Source: Alnus glutinosa (lineage: Eukaryota; Streptophyta; Magnoliopsida; Fagales; Betulaceae). From it: a DNA stretch of 64,000 nucleotides. A model generated the notes under the pieces. The model did not search any database and was not told the origin of the DNA. It worked only from the letters and a program-made list of their open reading frames with translations. A program made the translations under genes and the position numbers. Of the stretch, positions 1 through 13,467 are shown piece by piece. The DNA is taken from positions 48,253,654 to 48,317,653 of the forward strand of contig NC_084886.1 of the NCBI RefSeq assembly GCF_958979055.1, in the 5' to 3' direction. The number at the start of each line of letters is the position of its first letter. The first letter of the stretch is position 1.

Positions 1-588
1 ACACAATCGCTTCCGCCTCCCAATATTTTTAAATTGAGTAGGCTGGATGCTATAAATGTAGAACCCAGTGCAGCTGTGTGGAAAAAATGTATTATAAAAA
101 TGCTGAAAGAATGAGGGATTAGATTAACTGTAGAAAGTTTTTTTTATAAGCACTTATTTTGGTACAATAGTTCACATGGTGATTCGATCGAGTTGGGCAT
201 ACTTGACAATCATGATATTCATTTGGCCTGTATCTTAATCTCTTTACTGTTATTGGGGATCTTATCAGCCCTTTTTTTTTATTAAAGAAGTTTATTTAGG
301 GAAAATAATGACTACTTTTCAGGATTGATGTTTAATAATTTTGAAATCTACTATGTGTTGGTATTAGAGTTGGCTTTATGGTGGCCTTTTCTAATCAATT
401 TTTGCTTGCTTTAGGCCCATTGTAATATCTCATTTCATATTTTACAAATAGAGCTCCTTTTTTATACTTAAAAGGATATGCTATTGCATGGTAGAGTATT
501 ACATAAATGTTGACAAACTCAATATTTTTTCTCTGCAAATGCTTTGGAATTATATTGATGGTTGAAAGGTGCGTTCCTTGTGTTGCAG
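1..588 (+). other. Intron of the ATAD5-like gene (left edge)
   Basis: AT-rich DNA with no reading frame that resembles the upstream part of an ATAD5-type protein. It ends in a good acceptor (TGTTGCAG) directly before the exon at 589. The residues expected before that exon (the first half of the Walker A loop) are not visible here, so the preceding exon probably lies left of the window. Confidence 0.6.
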
Positions 589-3500
589 AGTGGGAAATCT
601 GCCGCTATCTATGCTTGTGCACAAGAGCAAGGGTTTGAGGTTTTGGAGGTATTACTGAAATTATACTCTTTTGTTGTTGAAATGTTTTGACCATTCCAGC
701 TTTGATGGTTCCACTTATTGATTTTAAACATCCTAGTATGCATATAACCACAAATAGGAAGGTCAAGATGCTGGGGTCCATGGTTAAGAATTACGAGGTC
801 TGTTGATGTAACATAAGTTCACATGCACTTACCATTAATAGGTGGCTATTTGATGGGAAAAGAACACCCAGATTTTTGAGGTTGTTCAGTTTGTCACCAT
901 TAGATCCAATTTGTGGTAAATTCAGACTAGTTTTTCATATAAAAAATTGACCAGCTCCCTGATTGTTTTATGTATAAAGAAGGCAAGCCACAAAAGCTTT
1001 ACTTACTCATTGGGACTTATTCTGTGTTTCATCAGAAGTATCACTACAGAAGTTCTATGGGAAAGAGTTTGTTTTGCCTTTACTCCAAGGATGGCAAAAG
1101 TAGCCGCTTTTCTTTTACTTCGGTTGTACTGTATTAATTCTTTAAATTACCTTTAAAAAAAAAAAAAAAATGAAAAGAAAGAAGAAGTCTGCAACACACA
1201 GAAAGCAGATGTCTTCTTCTTCATTCCCTGTTTGATATAGTTAGGGGTATATCCCATACTGCTGTTAACAATTCATTCTTTCACCATTTTCACTTACTGA
1301 AATAGTCAATTCAAATGCTTTTTGTTTTAGATTTTGATTGTTAAAAGTTACTAGAATAGCCCTTCCAGTGAAAGTTGAATATGTCTTATCTGTTGTTTTA
1401 CTAGGTAAGTGCCTCAGACTGTCGGAATGGAGCTCTTGTGAAGCAGAGATTTGGAGAGGCTCTAGAATCACGCTGGCTCAAAAGGTTTGTCAATTTATCT
1501 TGAGCAGTACAGGCTACAACTTTAATCTGTCAACTTTTTTGATCTGGGATGATTGTATCTTACAGTACTTACCAAGGTTGTATGCTTTATTATATCCTCT
1601 ATCACATTCTCCTATGATTTCATTGTTTCACGTATCCAAAGAAGTTTATTGCTTTTATTAAGAGATGAATAATTTATTAACAATGAGAACATAGACAGTA
1701 TAGCAGAAAATTTGAAATGAGGGAGAAAAAGGGAAATGGGCTCTCCTCAAAATGTAAATGTGATGATAGAGCAGTATGCACTTTGAAAATTCTTTTCAAC
1801 ACCTTTTCAGACGAACTTTAAAATGATAAGTATTTGCAATACCACTATGTAATTAAATTTTTTTTGATAGGGCTTGCACTGGAGAGGGGTTCTTGATATT
1901 TTAGTATTGATTCTGGGAGTGGTAACGATAATTAAGCACTTTTCTTCTCTTTCTTTTTAATTCTCATCTATCTTCTAGGACTAAATCATCTTTCTCTCAC
2001 TTGAAATGACTAAATATGGGGATGTCCTTCAAGATTTATTGTTGTGATCATGTAGAGCATGGAGGATTTGTTCTGTCAAGAGCAGAAATGCAGGACTTTT
2101 TGTGCATAAAAATTTACTTCTTGTGAAATGCCTGACTGAATGAATAGAGAGACTGAAATTACTCTTTTCAAGTGCTATGATACTATAGCATTTATCCAAT
2201 GCGCATCAAGGACACTTCATTTTCGGATTTGACTGTCCTTTCTGTCTACTGGCTAGCTTTGCTTCTGGTAAATTCTAGGCTATATTTTAGCTTATGAGCA
2301 TATCCTCTTCAAAAAACCATGATTTAACCAAGATTTTGCTTGCTACTATGGATCAGTAAAATCATGCCTGTGGTTCGGCTGTCGACATTGTTTTTATGAA
2401 TAATAGGAAATTCAACAGAAATTAAACTTTATTCCTCAAGTTATTCTATGATCATTTATCCTATATTATATGTTTTTTTTTTTTTTCAGGCCATTGGGAC
2501 ATCCTGTGGAATCATGTAACAATGATGTGGTAAAGTCTCCCCTGGTTGTTCCCAATGGCAAAGCATCACAAGAGTTTGAAAACGAGCTGGTTGAAGTGAT
2601 ACCCTTATCAGATGAAGAATCCTCCCATGATAAGATTGGAGCCCCAGCAAAACTTGTCTGCAAGGAGAATGGAATTGCCTGTCATCAAGGTGAAGTCAAG
2701 CCTTTGATTCTCTTTGAGGATGTGGATATCACTTTTCTTGAGGATCGTGGTTTTGTTGCTGCAATACAACAAGTTGCTGGAACAGCAAAGGGACCCATGA
2801 TACTGACCAGCAATAGTAAGAGGACTTGCTGATTGAGATAGTCTCATTTCACTTGAAAATTTGTCGGCTTTTACTAAACTTTGTTTTTACTCATATTCTG
2901 GTAAAATTGTAGGTAACAATCCTGTCCTGCCTGACAATTTGGACAGGCTACAGGTGTGTTTCACATTGCCATCATCGAAAGAGCTGCTTTGCCATGCATA
3001 TATGGTATGTACTTCCAGCACCTTCTTTTCCTGTCAGCTTTCCCATTTTGAATTTCTGTGGTCCTTAGAGTTCATTTTGTTTTGCAATGCAGGTTTGTGC
3101 TGCAGAAGGAGCCAACATCCATCCCCATTTACTAGAGCGATTAGTTGGGTCTTGTCATGGAGATATTCGAAAAATCATTATGCATCTTCAGTTCTGGTGC
3201 CAGGGTAAAAGATTTAGAAGAGGTCAGTTACGCAATGTATGCTTGTGCATGTTTTTGTTGTTTATACTGTTGTTCTTGTTACTATTTTATTAGATTACTT
3301 ACAACAACTGTCATTGTTGCTACGAAAGCTATATATTCTGAATTCCACTTATTGGTTCCCATAAGTCACGTCTCCAAACTCCGTTAAATTCTCATGGGAT
3401 AAATGCCCAGTTTTGGAACTAATATTGGGTGAACTGTGGTCAATCTTGCCTTTGAGAGTATGGCACATCATCTGCATTTATGAATTAGTTTTTGTAACTG

Positions 3501-6500
3501 CACACAGCTTACACTTGGTGGCTATCTTATAATGTACAGTGAATAACAATGAAGAAATCATGTGGGCAAGTTCTTTTTACAATGTTGCTAAAGCTAACAG
3601 AAATTGCTCTATTAGTTAAGCAATTAGGCATTTGGGTTCACAGGAGCCGAGTGTGATAGGCTGTGTTCCCAATTTAGGGAGTTTCTGGACAGTCAAGCGA
3701 AATGACCCCTTTTCCTCCCTTAAATCAGCAATAGAAATGAATTCTGTTTTCTTACATGTTGATATTCTTGCTTAGCGCATGAATTAGAGCCTATACTTGA
3801 GCCTTTTGATTTGAATGCACTATATGACAAACTTTTTACATAATCCTTTTGACTGTCCAGAGAGGGAGGTGCGGAAAACGTATGGTTCATTGCTATTTGA
3901 TGTTGAGGCTGGCCATCGGATCCTACCGAAGATTATCCCTTGGGAATTCCCTTCTCAGTTATCTGAGCTAATTGAGAAGGAGATCTCCATGTCGTTATCC
4001 ATGATGGATGAAAATTCTAGTTTAATGGGAGTAGTTGAGGAGGAACTTGACAAAAATTTAATGCAAAACGGTTTGGATACACGTGATAATGAAACATACA
4101 AGATAGAGACCAAGAAGCTAGCAATGTTGAAGAGGAATGGCTCTGTTCAAGACTGCAATGAATTCACAGCTCAATTTGATGAATTAGCTCAATTTGATGA
4201 ATTATCCAATACTTCTGGCACTCCCATACCTTTATCTCGGCAAAATGTTCGAAGGAAACATGTTGTATTGTCTTCTGATTCTGAAGATGAGAATTTAAGT
4301 AATGGATATCCTGTAGTTTTGGATAAAAATACTAACAATGAAGCATCCCAAGGAGTCAATAATAACTTCCCCTCTTGTTTTCCATTAACTGAAAACTGCT
4401 TAAGCCCATTAACTGACAAGCTACTTTCTGGAGCAGAGAATTTGGAAGAAAGAGGTTATCAATGTTCAGGAAGACCAGATGATATACAAATTGATGAAAC
4501 ATGCCAATCATTTGATGTATCATGCGTGCCAGAATCATCATTTGTTCCTGAAACAGTGATAGGTGATGTAACAGAGTTGTTATCTAGAACGGTGTCTTGT
4601 GGTCACGTTGGCGATACCTTGGAAGTTTCTGTGAGCAATTATTCAATCCAGACCACGTTACCAGTTGAAGCAGACAATCTTGATAAACCTATACTCAGAT
4701 GGGGAAATGCTTGTGATGTGGATCCAGACATTTCTCATAGAGAGGTGGAGGATTCTCGAGATGAAAATTTGGAGGGTACAAGAAATTATCAAGTGATGGA
4801 TGAGTGCAGTCGCGTGGATTTTGATAAGGCTTACAGATTTGTGGAGAAGCCTAGCTCGTTGGTGGTGACGGATTTAGTACAAGAGTCATGGATAAAGCTT
4901 CGTGGCTGCCAGACAGATCTAAGGCATTATGTTGGCTCAGAACAACACGATGCAATTAAAAGTATCAAACTTGCTTATGGTATGAGTGGTCTGATCTCAG
5001 AAGCTGACGTGTTGCTTTCTAACTGCCGATTAGTAGTAAGTGTGTAATTACTTTGTAGATTAAAAATATGAACATATCCTCTCATTATGTGTGTGTAGTT
5101 CATTATGGTAATTAGGTAATTTGCAGGATTATTTGGAACCATCTGAGGTCCCTTCCGAGGGATCAGATGCATTCAGCTGGTGTGATGAGCAAATACAGAT
5201 GACATCGACAATTGCACAGCATGGTTTTTGCTTTTATGCAAAAGATATAGCTGCTCTAGGATCAAAGATTGCTTGTGAGAGCAGTGTCGATTTCCCCTCA
5301 GAGATGTTGGCTTCCACAACTAATATGATGGCGTTGGGTAAATTAATTGGACATGATATGAGAACAACTAGGACTTTGCATGCGTCAAGGAGTTTAGAGA
5401 TGAGTCCACCTAAAAGTGATTTATCAAAAAGGTATTAACCTCAACTCACTTGTTATAATCATCTTCATACACCATTAGAATAACATCTATGTATACCATT
5501 ATACAACTGCACATTTGTAATAGTGTCTCCTGCAGCTTTTACATGTTGTCAAGGATCTTATCGTGGACCACACCCTAATCCTGGACAGATGCTAACCCTG
5601 AAACATTTTTTTTTTCCTTTTTGGGATGGTCCTGGACAGATGTTAAACCTAAAACCTTTTCTTTTTTTGGGATGGGAATCCTTATACTATCATTTTCTGC
5701 TGTGAAAATTCTGTTCTAGCAGGGCACCAATTCCCTTCTTGATCTTCATCATTCTTTCCCTTTTTTCTTTCATAACCTGATTTGCATTCTAATTTTGTGT
5801 AAGTTGGTAAATATCTAATCAATTTTTTTTCTTCATTTATTTAAAAAAGAGAATAATTGAAACAATTAGGTAAAATTTTGTAAACATAAATAGCCATGGA
5901 ATACAATGGACTATCCCTCAAATAAGTTTTAAGCTGTGCAGATGTAAGATTTGAACATGACCTGGTGCGAGTTTTATGTTCTTTAAGCAAAAGTTTTCTA
6001 TGTATGTTCTCAATTGGTCAGTTATTTGACTCGTTCAAACAAGGTGTCTTAAAATTGACATTTGTAGCAGTCTGTCTTCTATCTAATTCAAACAGGTTTT
6101 GGTATGCTTTTTTGTTAATAGAAAACATTTTATTTGGTGTCTGCAATGCAGTGAAATCAATTCAAGTCCTTTTGATATAATCCAGTCCATAATTCCACCA
6201 AGATCACACTTGACAGCGAGGGGTGTTGTATTCTGTGAGTATCTCTCTTCATTGCGCCACATTTCAAGATCAGAAGCTTCCCGTTTGTCTGGAGGCATTG
6301 GCAAGACCAGAAGACGGAGGTATGTGCTCGAACGTTTAATAGGCTTTCATGCAGATTTTTTAATAATTGGTGGCACATCCCTTGCAATAGTTGCTCAATT
6401 AGTTGTATGATATTTCAATCCAGGGGACGGGCTGCTCGACACTACTTGAGTACTGGTTCATTAGCGTTGTCGCCTGAAGACATATTGTTTCTGGATCAAA

Positions 6501-6532
6501 ATAACGTTTTTGGGAAGATTTCATCCCAGTGA
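589..6532 (+). CDS. ATAD5: ATAD5/ELG1-like RFC-like AAA+ ATPase (5' partial)
   Basis: Nine exons join in one open frame of 814 codons plus TGA: 589-648, 1405-1484, 2490-2815, 2913-3004, 3093-3222, 3861-5035, 5127-5431, 6152-6319, 6424-6532. All introns are GT-AG and the phases agree. The frame opens inside the P-loop (SGKSAAIYACAQ), followed by SASDCRNGALV. A Walker B-like LILFEDVD and a sensor-1-like ILTSN follow, then HLLERLVGSCHGDIRK and IPWEFPSQLSELIEKEI. This matches the plant ATAD5/ELG1 group (Arabidopsis AT1G77620). Family knowledge: ELG1/ATAD5 forms an RFC-like clamp unloader that removes PCNA from replicated DNA in the nucleus. The 391-codon exon at 3861 is acidic and serine-rich, probably disordered. 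The donor after 3222 (GTCAGT) was preferred to one at 3205 because it keeps phase and expected length. The N-terminal half, including PIP/SUMO-type motifs, would be outside the window. Confidence 0.9.
5580..5676. repeat. Imperfect tandem duplication, about 51-bp unit
   Basis: The segment starting CCTGGACAGATGCTAACC at 5580 is repeated from 5631 as CCTGGACAGATGTTAAACC. Both copies continue through a T-rich stretch to GGGATGG. It lies in the intron between exons 5127-5431 and 6152-6319 of the ATAD5-like gene and does not touch splice sites. Confidence 0.75.
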
Positions 6533-7090
6533 GTTTGATCGTAGTTCATGATAGAAATTCTGACTTAGGAGAAGTAACAGAATAGATGCTATAACTTTTC
6601 CATTTATCCCATGATATGGTCATTTGATTAGACAGAGGAGGAGCTATAGAAGAATTTGACATAATTAGATGAAGGGCGAGTGGATATGGTCCCCTTTACA
6701 GCGTGAGTTATTTTATGTTGGTTTGTGTCAATGGCCACAGCCCAACAGCGTACAAATACCAAGAGTGCCTGATGAAAGGGGCTTTCTAGAGTAGCTAAGT
6801 TGAGCCAGCTTGGGATATGATTCATTCCATTTCCCTCATTGTAAAGCTTATAGTGGTTCTATTGTATTGATTATATTATCTAATGCATAGTCATTCATAT
6901 TGAAATTTTCTCTACTGGTTGTCCAATAGCACTCAAAACATATAAATATGGTGGAAAAAGAAACTTTCAATCTAGGGTTTAAAATTGAGAAATAGATCTT
7001 GTCATTTTGAACTTTCAATTAGAGCCCTAAAGCATTATTGTGATACTATCGAGGTGCATGGAATACAGTAGCCTTTTAAAATTATAGTAA
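6533..7090. other. 3' flank of ATAD5-like gene
   Basis: AT-rich sequence after the TGA at 6530-6532, probably holding the 3' UTR. I see no further exon and no recognisable element. Confidence 0.5.
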
Positions 7091-7192
7091 AATTGCATCA
7101 TTAGTTCTATGGTGGGCTTAAATGACAAATCGTTCATGTGGTATCAAAATGAATTCAGAGATCTATGTAATTTGTCTAATTTACAAATCGCT

Positions 7193-7578
7193 CTCGAGTC
7201 AAATTTTGTTAAAAAATTTAATAGATTTTGTAAGGTGTCACGTCACTATTAATAAGATGGTGACATGTGTCACTGTTACTAAAAAATATAAATACATAAA
7301 ATTTTAAAAAATTATTATTTTTAAATAAAAAAAAAATTGAAAACAAGATAGGGTTGTTTGCCGATGGCCGCGAGCCACCACCGGCCATCTCTGGGGCTTG
7401 CGCGCGGCCGTCCCATTACTTTTTTCAAATTTTTTTATTTTTTTTGAAATTTTATATATTTCCATATTTAATATATTTATATTTTTTAATTATGAGTAAC
7501 ACGTGTCGCTATTTTATTGGCGCTGATGTGGTACCTACCAAAATCTGTTAAAAATTTTAATGGAATTTGACTCTGGGG
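7193..7578. mobile_element. Foldback/MITE-like element with GC-rich core
   Basis: The left arm 7193-7230 (CTCGAGTCAAATTTTG...) is inverted at 7539-7578 (CAAAATCTGTTAAAA...GAATTTGACTC). An inner pair, 7234-7273 and 7497-7536, is also roughly inverted (GGTGTCACGTCAC against GTGGTACC, GTAACACGTG). Between the arms lies a strikingly GC-rich island at about 7357-7415. No transposase frame is present, so this looks like a non-autonomous DNA element. The outermost ends and the target duplication could not be fixed; the true element may reach about 7090-7620. Confidence 0.6.
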
Positions 7579-7620
7579 AGCGAGTGCAATTTTCTCTAAA
7601 ATCAAAGTGGTATTTCTTCG

Positions 7621-10259
7621 TATGGATCAGTTTTTATTTTATTTTATTTTTAATACAGTAAATCACTCATCTTATATTTTGTTTTCTCAAGTCCTGTTAC
7701 ATATTTAATATACTTTTTTTAAGTAATTACTCAAAACAATTTTTTAAAGTTACTTACGGCATTCACAATAGATTCTTAACATTTTTATCTAAAATGATTG
7801 ACAAGAGGTTTTTTCTTAGTTAATGACTTTTCAAATGCATTTTGTGTTTGATTATCTATTCTTTCTTTATATCATTTAAATATTTTTATTTTATTTTTTA
7901 AATAAATACCTGCTATGCGACTAAAGAGAGAAAATGAGACAAAAGAAAAGAAAAGAGAAATGAATAAAGGAGGAGAAAGTGGGAGAGAAAAACATAAAAT
8001 GTTTATGCATTGATATATAATATTTTTTTACATTTGAAGAAATATTGAAGCTCAAATGCAAAATACCTGCTAACACTATATTATCTATATATATATATAT
8101 GTCTTACTAATTTTACTGCATTCCATACATTACAGTTCGCGAGATACAAGAAACTGTTGCCGAATGGTAATTCGTCTGTGTTCCCCATCTCTCTCTCTCT
8201 CAACTGTTTTTTTGGGGATTGGGCGTTTAATTGGGGTGTTAATTATAGAAAGAAAAAAAAGCCCAATTTCCAATGCACTGAGTTGAAAGAAAAGGCATGC
8301 AGGTGAATCGGTGATACCGTGAATGTGATGCTATAAGATTTCTGCTATCTTTCAACTATGGATTGTCATAGTCTATAAATAAATGTTGTTCAAGGCCATG
8401 GTAGGTATTCCGGTAAATTATTGTGAGAAATTATTTATAAAATTTATCTGATCGAGTGTGTAATTTGGTAGTCTAATTTTTATTTCGTCAAGTAAATTTT
8501 ATAAATTGTATTTTTCAATAACCTGTTCGAATCATTTACACTTCAAACAGATAATTGTAAATGATTACATGCTAAAGTTAACTAATTGCACTTGAATCAA
8601 CTCATTTCCTAATTCCTAGTCAAACTCAGTTACGTAATTCAATAATAATTTTTATTGTCACGTCAAATAGTATAAGTTTAAAAGTTTAAAAATAAGAATG
8701 CATGTAGCATTTCTTAACAATTATTTGTAAACCAAAACTCACTTTTTCATAAAGTTGAAAACTATCTAATACAATTTTAGTACAAAAAAAAAAAATACAA
8801 CTAAAAAAGAAAATTTTGACATTATAGATTTGTTCTTTCTTAATAATATAGTTGGTATTCTTTTTTATTTGAAGACACCTAAGAGCCTATTTGGGATTGT
8901 ATTAAGAAATTGAGCTTTTAATCTTTTATATCCATAAAAACTTTTGAGAAAAAAGTTTTATTTTCAAACTTTTTTCAAAGGTATGTAAAGCAAAAAAAAA
9001 AAAAATTATATATATATATATATATAATTATTTTTGTCAACCGAGGCATTTGTACTTTTGAATGACTTTACTAAAATGTAATTAATTTTGAAGCTTCAAT
9101 TGACATAATTTTAATAACCAACTTCTTTCAAAATAATAATAATAAAAAAAATTAATAACCAACTACCTGCCGTATATATAATTTTAATAACCGGAAAAAA
9201 TAATGAAAATGATTAGTACCCGCCAAAATAGAAAGATGAATTTCAATTGAATTGAAATGGATGGACCACAGCTACAAGTCTACAAGACAGGTCCACACGG
9301 TCCACAGAAAGAAGACTCAGGACTCAGGACTCAGCGAGTTAAACGGGAGCAATAATTTGGAAGTACGACCTTCTGAATTCTGACTTCTTCTGACTCCATC
9401 GACAACCAGAAAGCCCAATTCACGAGGCCCCACTCTGACATTTCTCTTCAATTGCAATTAATTAATTAATTAATTTTTTTTATTTTCTTTTAATAAAGCC
9501 AAAAAATATATATATATATCTTTATAGCCTGCCTGTACTATTCCCATCCCCATTATATACTGCCGTCTGACCACTGAGAGATTGAAACGAAACAGGAAAG
9601 CAAAAGTCCCCATTACTTTGATCACTTTTCCAAGGGAAGAAAAATATATATATATATATATATATTAAAGCTTTTATTTATTATTTTCAGAAACATGGTT
9701 AATTTTTAACGTTTCCAAATTAATCATGGTTAATTTTTTTTGTTTTTAATACTAATACACCTAGATAATAATCGATTCCCATTATAATAAAAACGACTTT
9801 TATTACGACTGAGGAGATGGGACTTTTGGGAGGATCGATTTTGACGAACATACGTGTCCAAAATCTATTTGGATGCATTTGTTTTTAGATCAGGTCCATT
9901 TGATTTCTCTCAATCGGTCCTAGGAAAAAAATTATCAAAACAAAACAAATTTGAGTGAAAGAGGTCCTTCATCATCTTCTTTTTCCTTTATATTCTCTAT
10001 CTTATCGTCATCCTCTCATTAAGATTTTCTTTTTGTTTGTAAGTGTTTTTAAATTAGTAATTTTGACATCTTTATTATACATCCATTCATTTACTTGCGT
10101 GTTGTGCCGTTTATATCTTTCATGGCTGCTGCTGCTATTGTTGACTGGTTGTGTTTTTGCTTTGAATAAACGTTTTCTTCTCCATAGATTTGCTCTTATG
10201 GACGATTTATGTGATGTAAATTAGTTAGGTGTGATGGGTTATCTTTTACAGCCGGTTTA
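7621..10259. other. AT-rich intergenic DNA with microsatellites
   Basis: No gene is visible. It contains short AT dinucleotide tracts (near 8088, 9008, 9505 and 9645), a CT tract near 8192, and a three-fold GGACTCA run near 9316-9338. Several A/T homopolymers are also present. Open frames here are short and low-complexity. Confidence 0.5.
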
Positions 10260-10540
10260 AATATATATTTTTAGGATATTTGACTTCCATTGTCTTAGAT
10301 CTAGTCTGCTCGAAGCAGATCTACTATTTAACTATTTTTATATATGAGTTAGCGAAAAATAAAAGTCATAGACAACACATTTATTATAAGAATTTTATCT
10401 GTATCTATGACTTTGTAACTTCATAGCTTGTGACTATAATTTTGCAAAGCTTTATATTTTGTGACGTAAAAACTTTACGCTTGTGATCTTTGATCAATGA
10501 AATACTCAAATCTTTCGTTAAAAAAAAAAAAAAAAAAAAA
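10260..10540 (+). mobile_element. A-tailed retro-fragment (unclassified)
   Basis: A transcript-like segment rich in TTTGTGAC and CTTTGTAAC motifs ends ...GATCAATGAAATACTC...CGTT followed by about 20 A at 10520-10540. The terminal A tract suggests a LINE or SINE 3' end on the plus strand. Its 5' boundary and target duplication are not clear. Confidence 0.35.
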
Positions 10541-11360
10541 CTATTTGGATAAAGTTTTCCTTTTAATTGAGTTTGAAAATTTTATTTTAGTTTTATTTAT
10601 TAAATTGATGGGTCAAAAATACATTTTTTTTTTTTTGTTTTATAAAATTTTGTTCATCTCATTTTGATTTATCTTTTCAAAACAAAAACATTAACACCCA
10701 CTTCAAAACACTAAATATTATTTCTACTTTAATGTTAGAATCACATAAAAAAAACAACAACAAAAACATTGCAAGTTAGAGATGTTTCCGACAAAAAAAA
10801 AATAGAGAGAGAAGCATTTCACTTACATCACTTGGTGTCTGTTTATTTATGGATATGATGATCACCATCAGAGTAGTATGGATTTGATGATCATTTGCTA
10901 GTCATTTTGTGGAACTATGATTGTGGCCTACAAATTGTAAATTGGAATCTTGATTGAGACCCAATGACATGACTTTACAGGGTAGACTAGACTGCAAATG
11001 ATGCGATATGAAGGGTTTGGATCAGTCCATCCAAAGATTGAGCAGTATATATAGATTGTGCACCTTCTGTGATGTGTATTGGCACCAATATAAGATGTGT
11101 CATTTTTCAGATCTCCTAAAACAAAAATTGTCAGCGGTTTAATTTGGTCCATATCAAAATATAAGTATAACACAATAAAAATCAACCTTAATTCAATTAA
11201 ATGAATCAAATTTTTTAATTTTAAACCGTTAATTTTATATTAAATTTATGTCTACCAACAAAATTGTGAGCCCTACTTGTGACACGAAATTAACAATACA
11301 CTGTGCAACCGTCCGATTTTAATGGATATTAATTAGTTGTTTTTGTATATTGTGCTCCCA

Positions 11361-11754
11361 AACCGTCGAGCAAAATAGGAAGGGGGGGATTGGTTTTGGC
11401 CCACCGACCAATACAGTTGAAGTTGTTTATGTTTTTGTTTGTAGTTGTTTTCTTATGCAGTCTGCTCTGTTTTTTAAATCAAAACCTGGTCTGTAAAAAC
11501 TATTTTATAGCTCAGAATGTGTCTTCTCTTAGATCTAGTAGAGGTTTATGTCCCGTAGAAACATCTTCTGTTGTCTAGGTTATTTTTAACAGTTGTAGTC
11601 TGTTATGGTTTGAAATCTGACTTTCCTTGGATGGAGGAAACTCTGCTTTTTGTATCTCTGACTTAACTTATTAAGGAATCTTTGTAACCCTGAACATTCG
11701 ACTGTTTGGTCTCATTTTATATATTGGAATAGATCTTTGAATAAAAAAAAAAAG
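11361..11754 (+). mobile_element. A-tailed LINE-like 3' fragment
   Basis: This non-coding stretch ends in GGAATAGATCTTTGAATAAA and an A-rich tail at about 11744-11760, a typical plant LINE 3' end. No reverse-transcriptase residues are readable. The left boundary is a guess. Confidence 0.35.
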
Positions 11755-12094
11755 AAAACACACATTCAAAATAGATCACGAGAAAACATTAAAAAATGAT
11801 AAAAAGGAATCTGAAAGAGATGTAAGAGGGTAGTACAAACAATCCCTCTGTTTCATCATCATAACAGAGCGTAGTGATTGTTTACCATATCTGATATCTA
11901 TGAAGCGTAAAGCCACAACAGGGCAGGGATTCCCGTGACACTTTGGCCTGCAAAAAGATAAAAAATCATAGCTTTGCATCATAAGTTCCCCCACTCTCTA
12001 GTCCTTTAAACCCAACACCCATTTCTCTTTCTCTTTCTCTCATCCTAGTTTCCTCGTTATAATAAGCATACACACACACGCACTTTCCATTCCA

Positions 12095-12100
<6 letters not shown>

Positions 12101-12136
<36 letters not shown>
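12101..12136 (+). promoter_or_regulatory. CT microsatellite in 5' leader of USP-like gene
   Basis: About 14 CT repeats plus an interrupted continuation lie 65-100 bases before the ATG at 12201. CT/GA tracts near plant transcription starts are common (the Y-patch/GA class), so a 5' UTR or core-promoter role is plausible but only inferred. Confidence 0.5.
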
Positions 12137-12137
<1 letters not shown>

Positions 12138-12200
12138 GAGTTCCACTAGTAGACTGATCCTATTCACTTTGGGGAGCAGAGCTGCAGAGGGTAAGAGAAA

Positions 12201-13467
12201 ATGCCAGGATCAGGTTCATTTTTAAGGCAACTGAGTGGAAGGGAAGCTTGGAAATCAACATCAAACAGGTGGGGAGGGAATAGCAAGCAGAGTGGGGGCC
12301 GAAGAGCTAACAGTTGCTGTGAGGGAAGTTTGAAGCAGATGGAAGGGCTTAACATGTATGGAGGCGAGAATGGTGGGTTGGTGACGAGGAAGAGAGTGAT
12401 GGTTGTGGTGGACGACACCTCACACGCCAAGCAAGCAATGATGTGGGCGCTCACACATGTAGCCAACAAGAGTGATTTGCTCACTCTCCTTCAAATCATC
12501 CCTGCTGCTTCCAGTAAGGGCGGCTCTGAAAGCGCATCCGAGTCCTCTTCTTCCTCTTCTCCTTACCTGGCCAACTCTCTTGGGTCTCTTTGCAAGGCTT
12601 GTAGACCTGAGGTATGTGTTTGTTCCCTTTCAAGTTTCCTTCTCTTTTTGAGTTCTGGGAGTGACAGATTAAAGATACAGAGTTAGCTTCAATGGGTCTT
12701 CAATTCTCTTCAGCAGTATGCCTTTTCTTTCTGCTTTTGATAGGTCCCTATGTTAAGATACAGTAATACAGATGCTAGTTTTCTTAATTGTGTTTGATAG
12801 ATCCTACTTGGCCTTCCTCTTTTACCCTTTTTATTTTCCTTTTTCCATTTTATTTTTAGCAATCTCCTTTAAAAAAAATTAAAAAACCTCTTTTCTCTTC
12901 TTTTGATGGAGAAGGTGGATGATCTTTTGTCAGCTTCAGTTTTCCTTCCATCTTTTTCTTTTTCTTTTTCTTTTGAAGATGCAGATTTTTCAGATGCTTC
13001 TGAACATTTCCTACTAGCTGTCCTCTGTTTTTTGTCTCTTTCATCTAGAGTTGTGTTTACCTGCTTGAATGGGGTAATGTTCAGGTGGAAGTAGAAGCCC
13101 TGGTTATTCAAGGGCCAAAACTGGCCACAGTGTTGAGTCAAGTGAAGAAGCTGGAAGTGACTGTGCTGGTGCTGGGACAGAAGAAGCCATCAGTTTTCAG
13201 CTGGTGGGTCCAATCTAACCATCTGATCTTTCTCTCTCTTTCTTTTCCCACCCTATGATCCCAAACTTATAGATCTTTTACTTTTCTATCACTTAATGAT
13301 GGAGGGGTTTATGCAGCTTACGCGGGACCAGCAGTACAGAGGAGTTTGTGGAGCAGTGCATTAACAATGCGGAGTGCTTGACTTTTGGAGTGAAGAAGCA
13401 GAGCAGTGGCATGGGTGGCTACCTAATCAGCAGCAGATGGCAGAAGAATTTCTGGCTCTTGGCTTAG
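12201..13467 (+). CDS. Universal-stress-protein-like protein
   Basis: Three exons, 12201-12611, 13085-13203 and 13317-13467, give 226 residues ending NFWLLA-TAG. The USP fold starts after a basic, glycine/serine-rich N-terminal leader of about 65 residues. Its first beta strand reads RKRVMVVVDDTSHAKQAMMW, followed by ALTHVANKSDLLTLLQII. Later strands are VEVEALVIQGPKLATVL and VTVLVLGQKK. The C-terminal GGYLISSRWQKNFWLLA is typical of a plant-specific group of adenine nucleotide alpha hydrolase-like proteins (AT1G44760/AT1G69080 type). The usual G-2X-G-9X-G(S/T) ATP-binding signature is not evident, so nucleotide binding is doubtful. The second intron is only 113 bp. A possible poly(A) signal AATAAA is at 13599. 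The biological role is not known to me. Confidence 0.88.

Noticed and set aside
3815..5047. 410-codon frame starting MHYMTNF as a separate protein
   Set aside because: It is the large internal exon of the ATAD5-like gene; the start codon lies in intron sequence before the acceptor at 3860.
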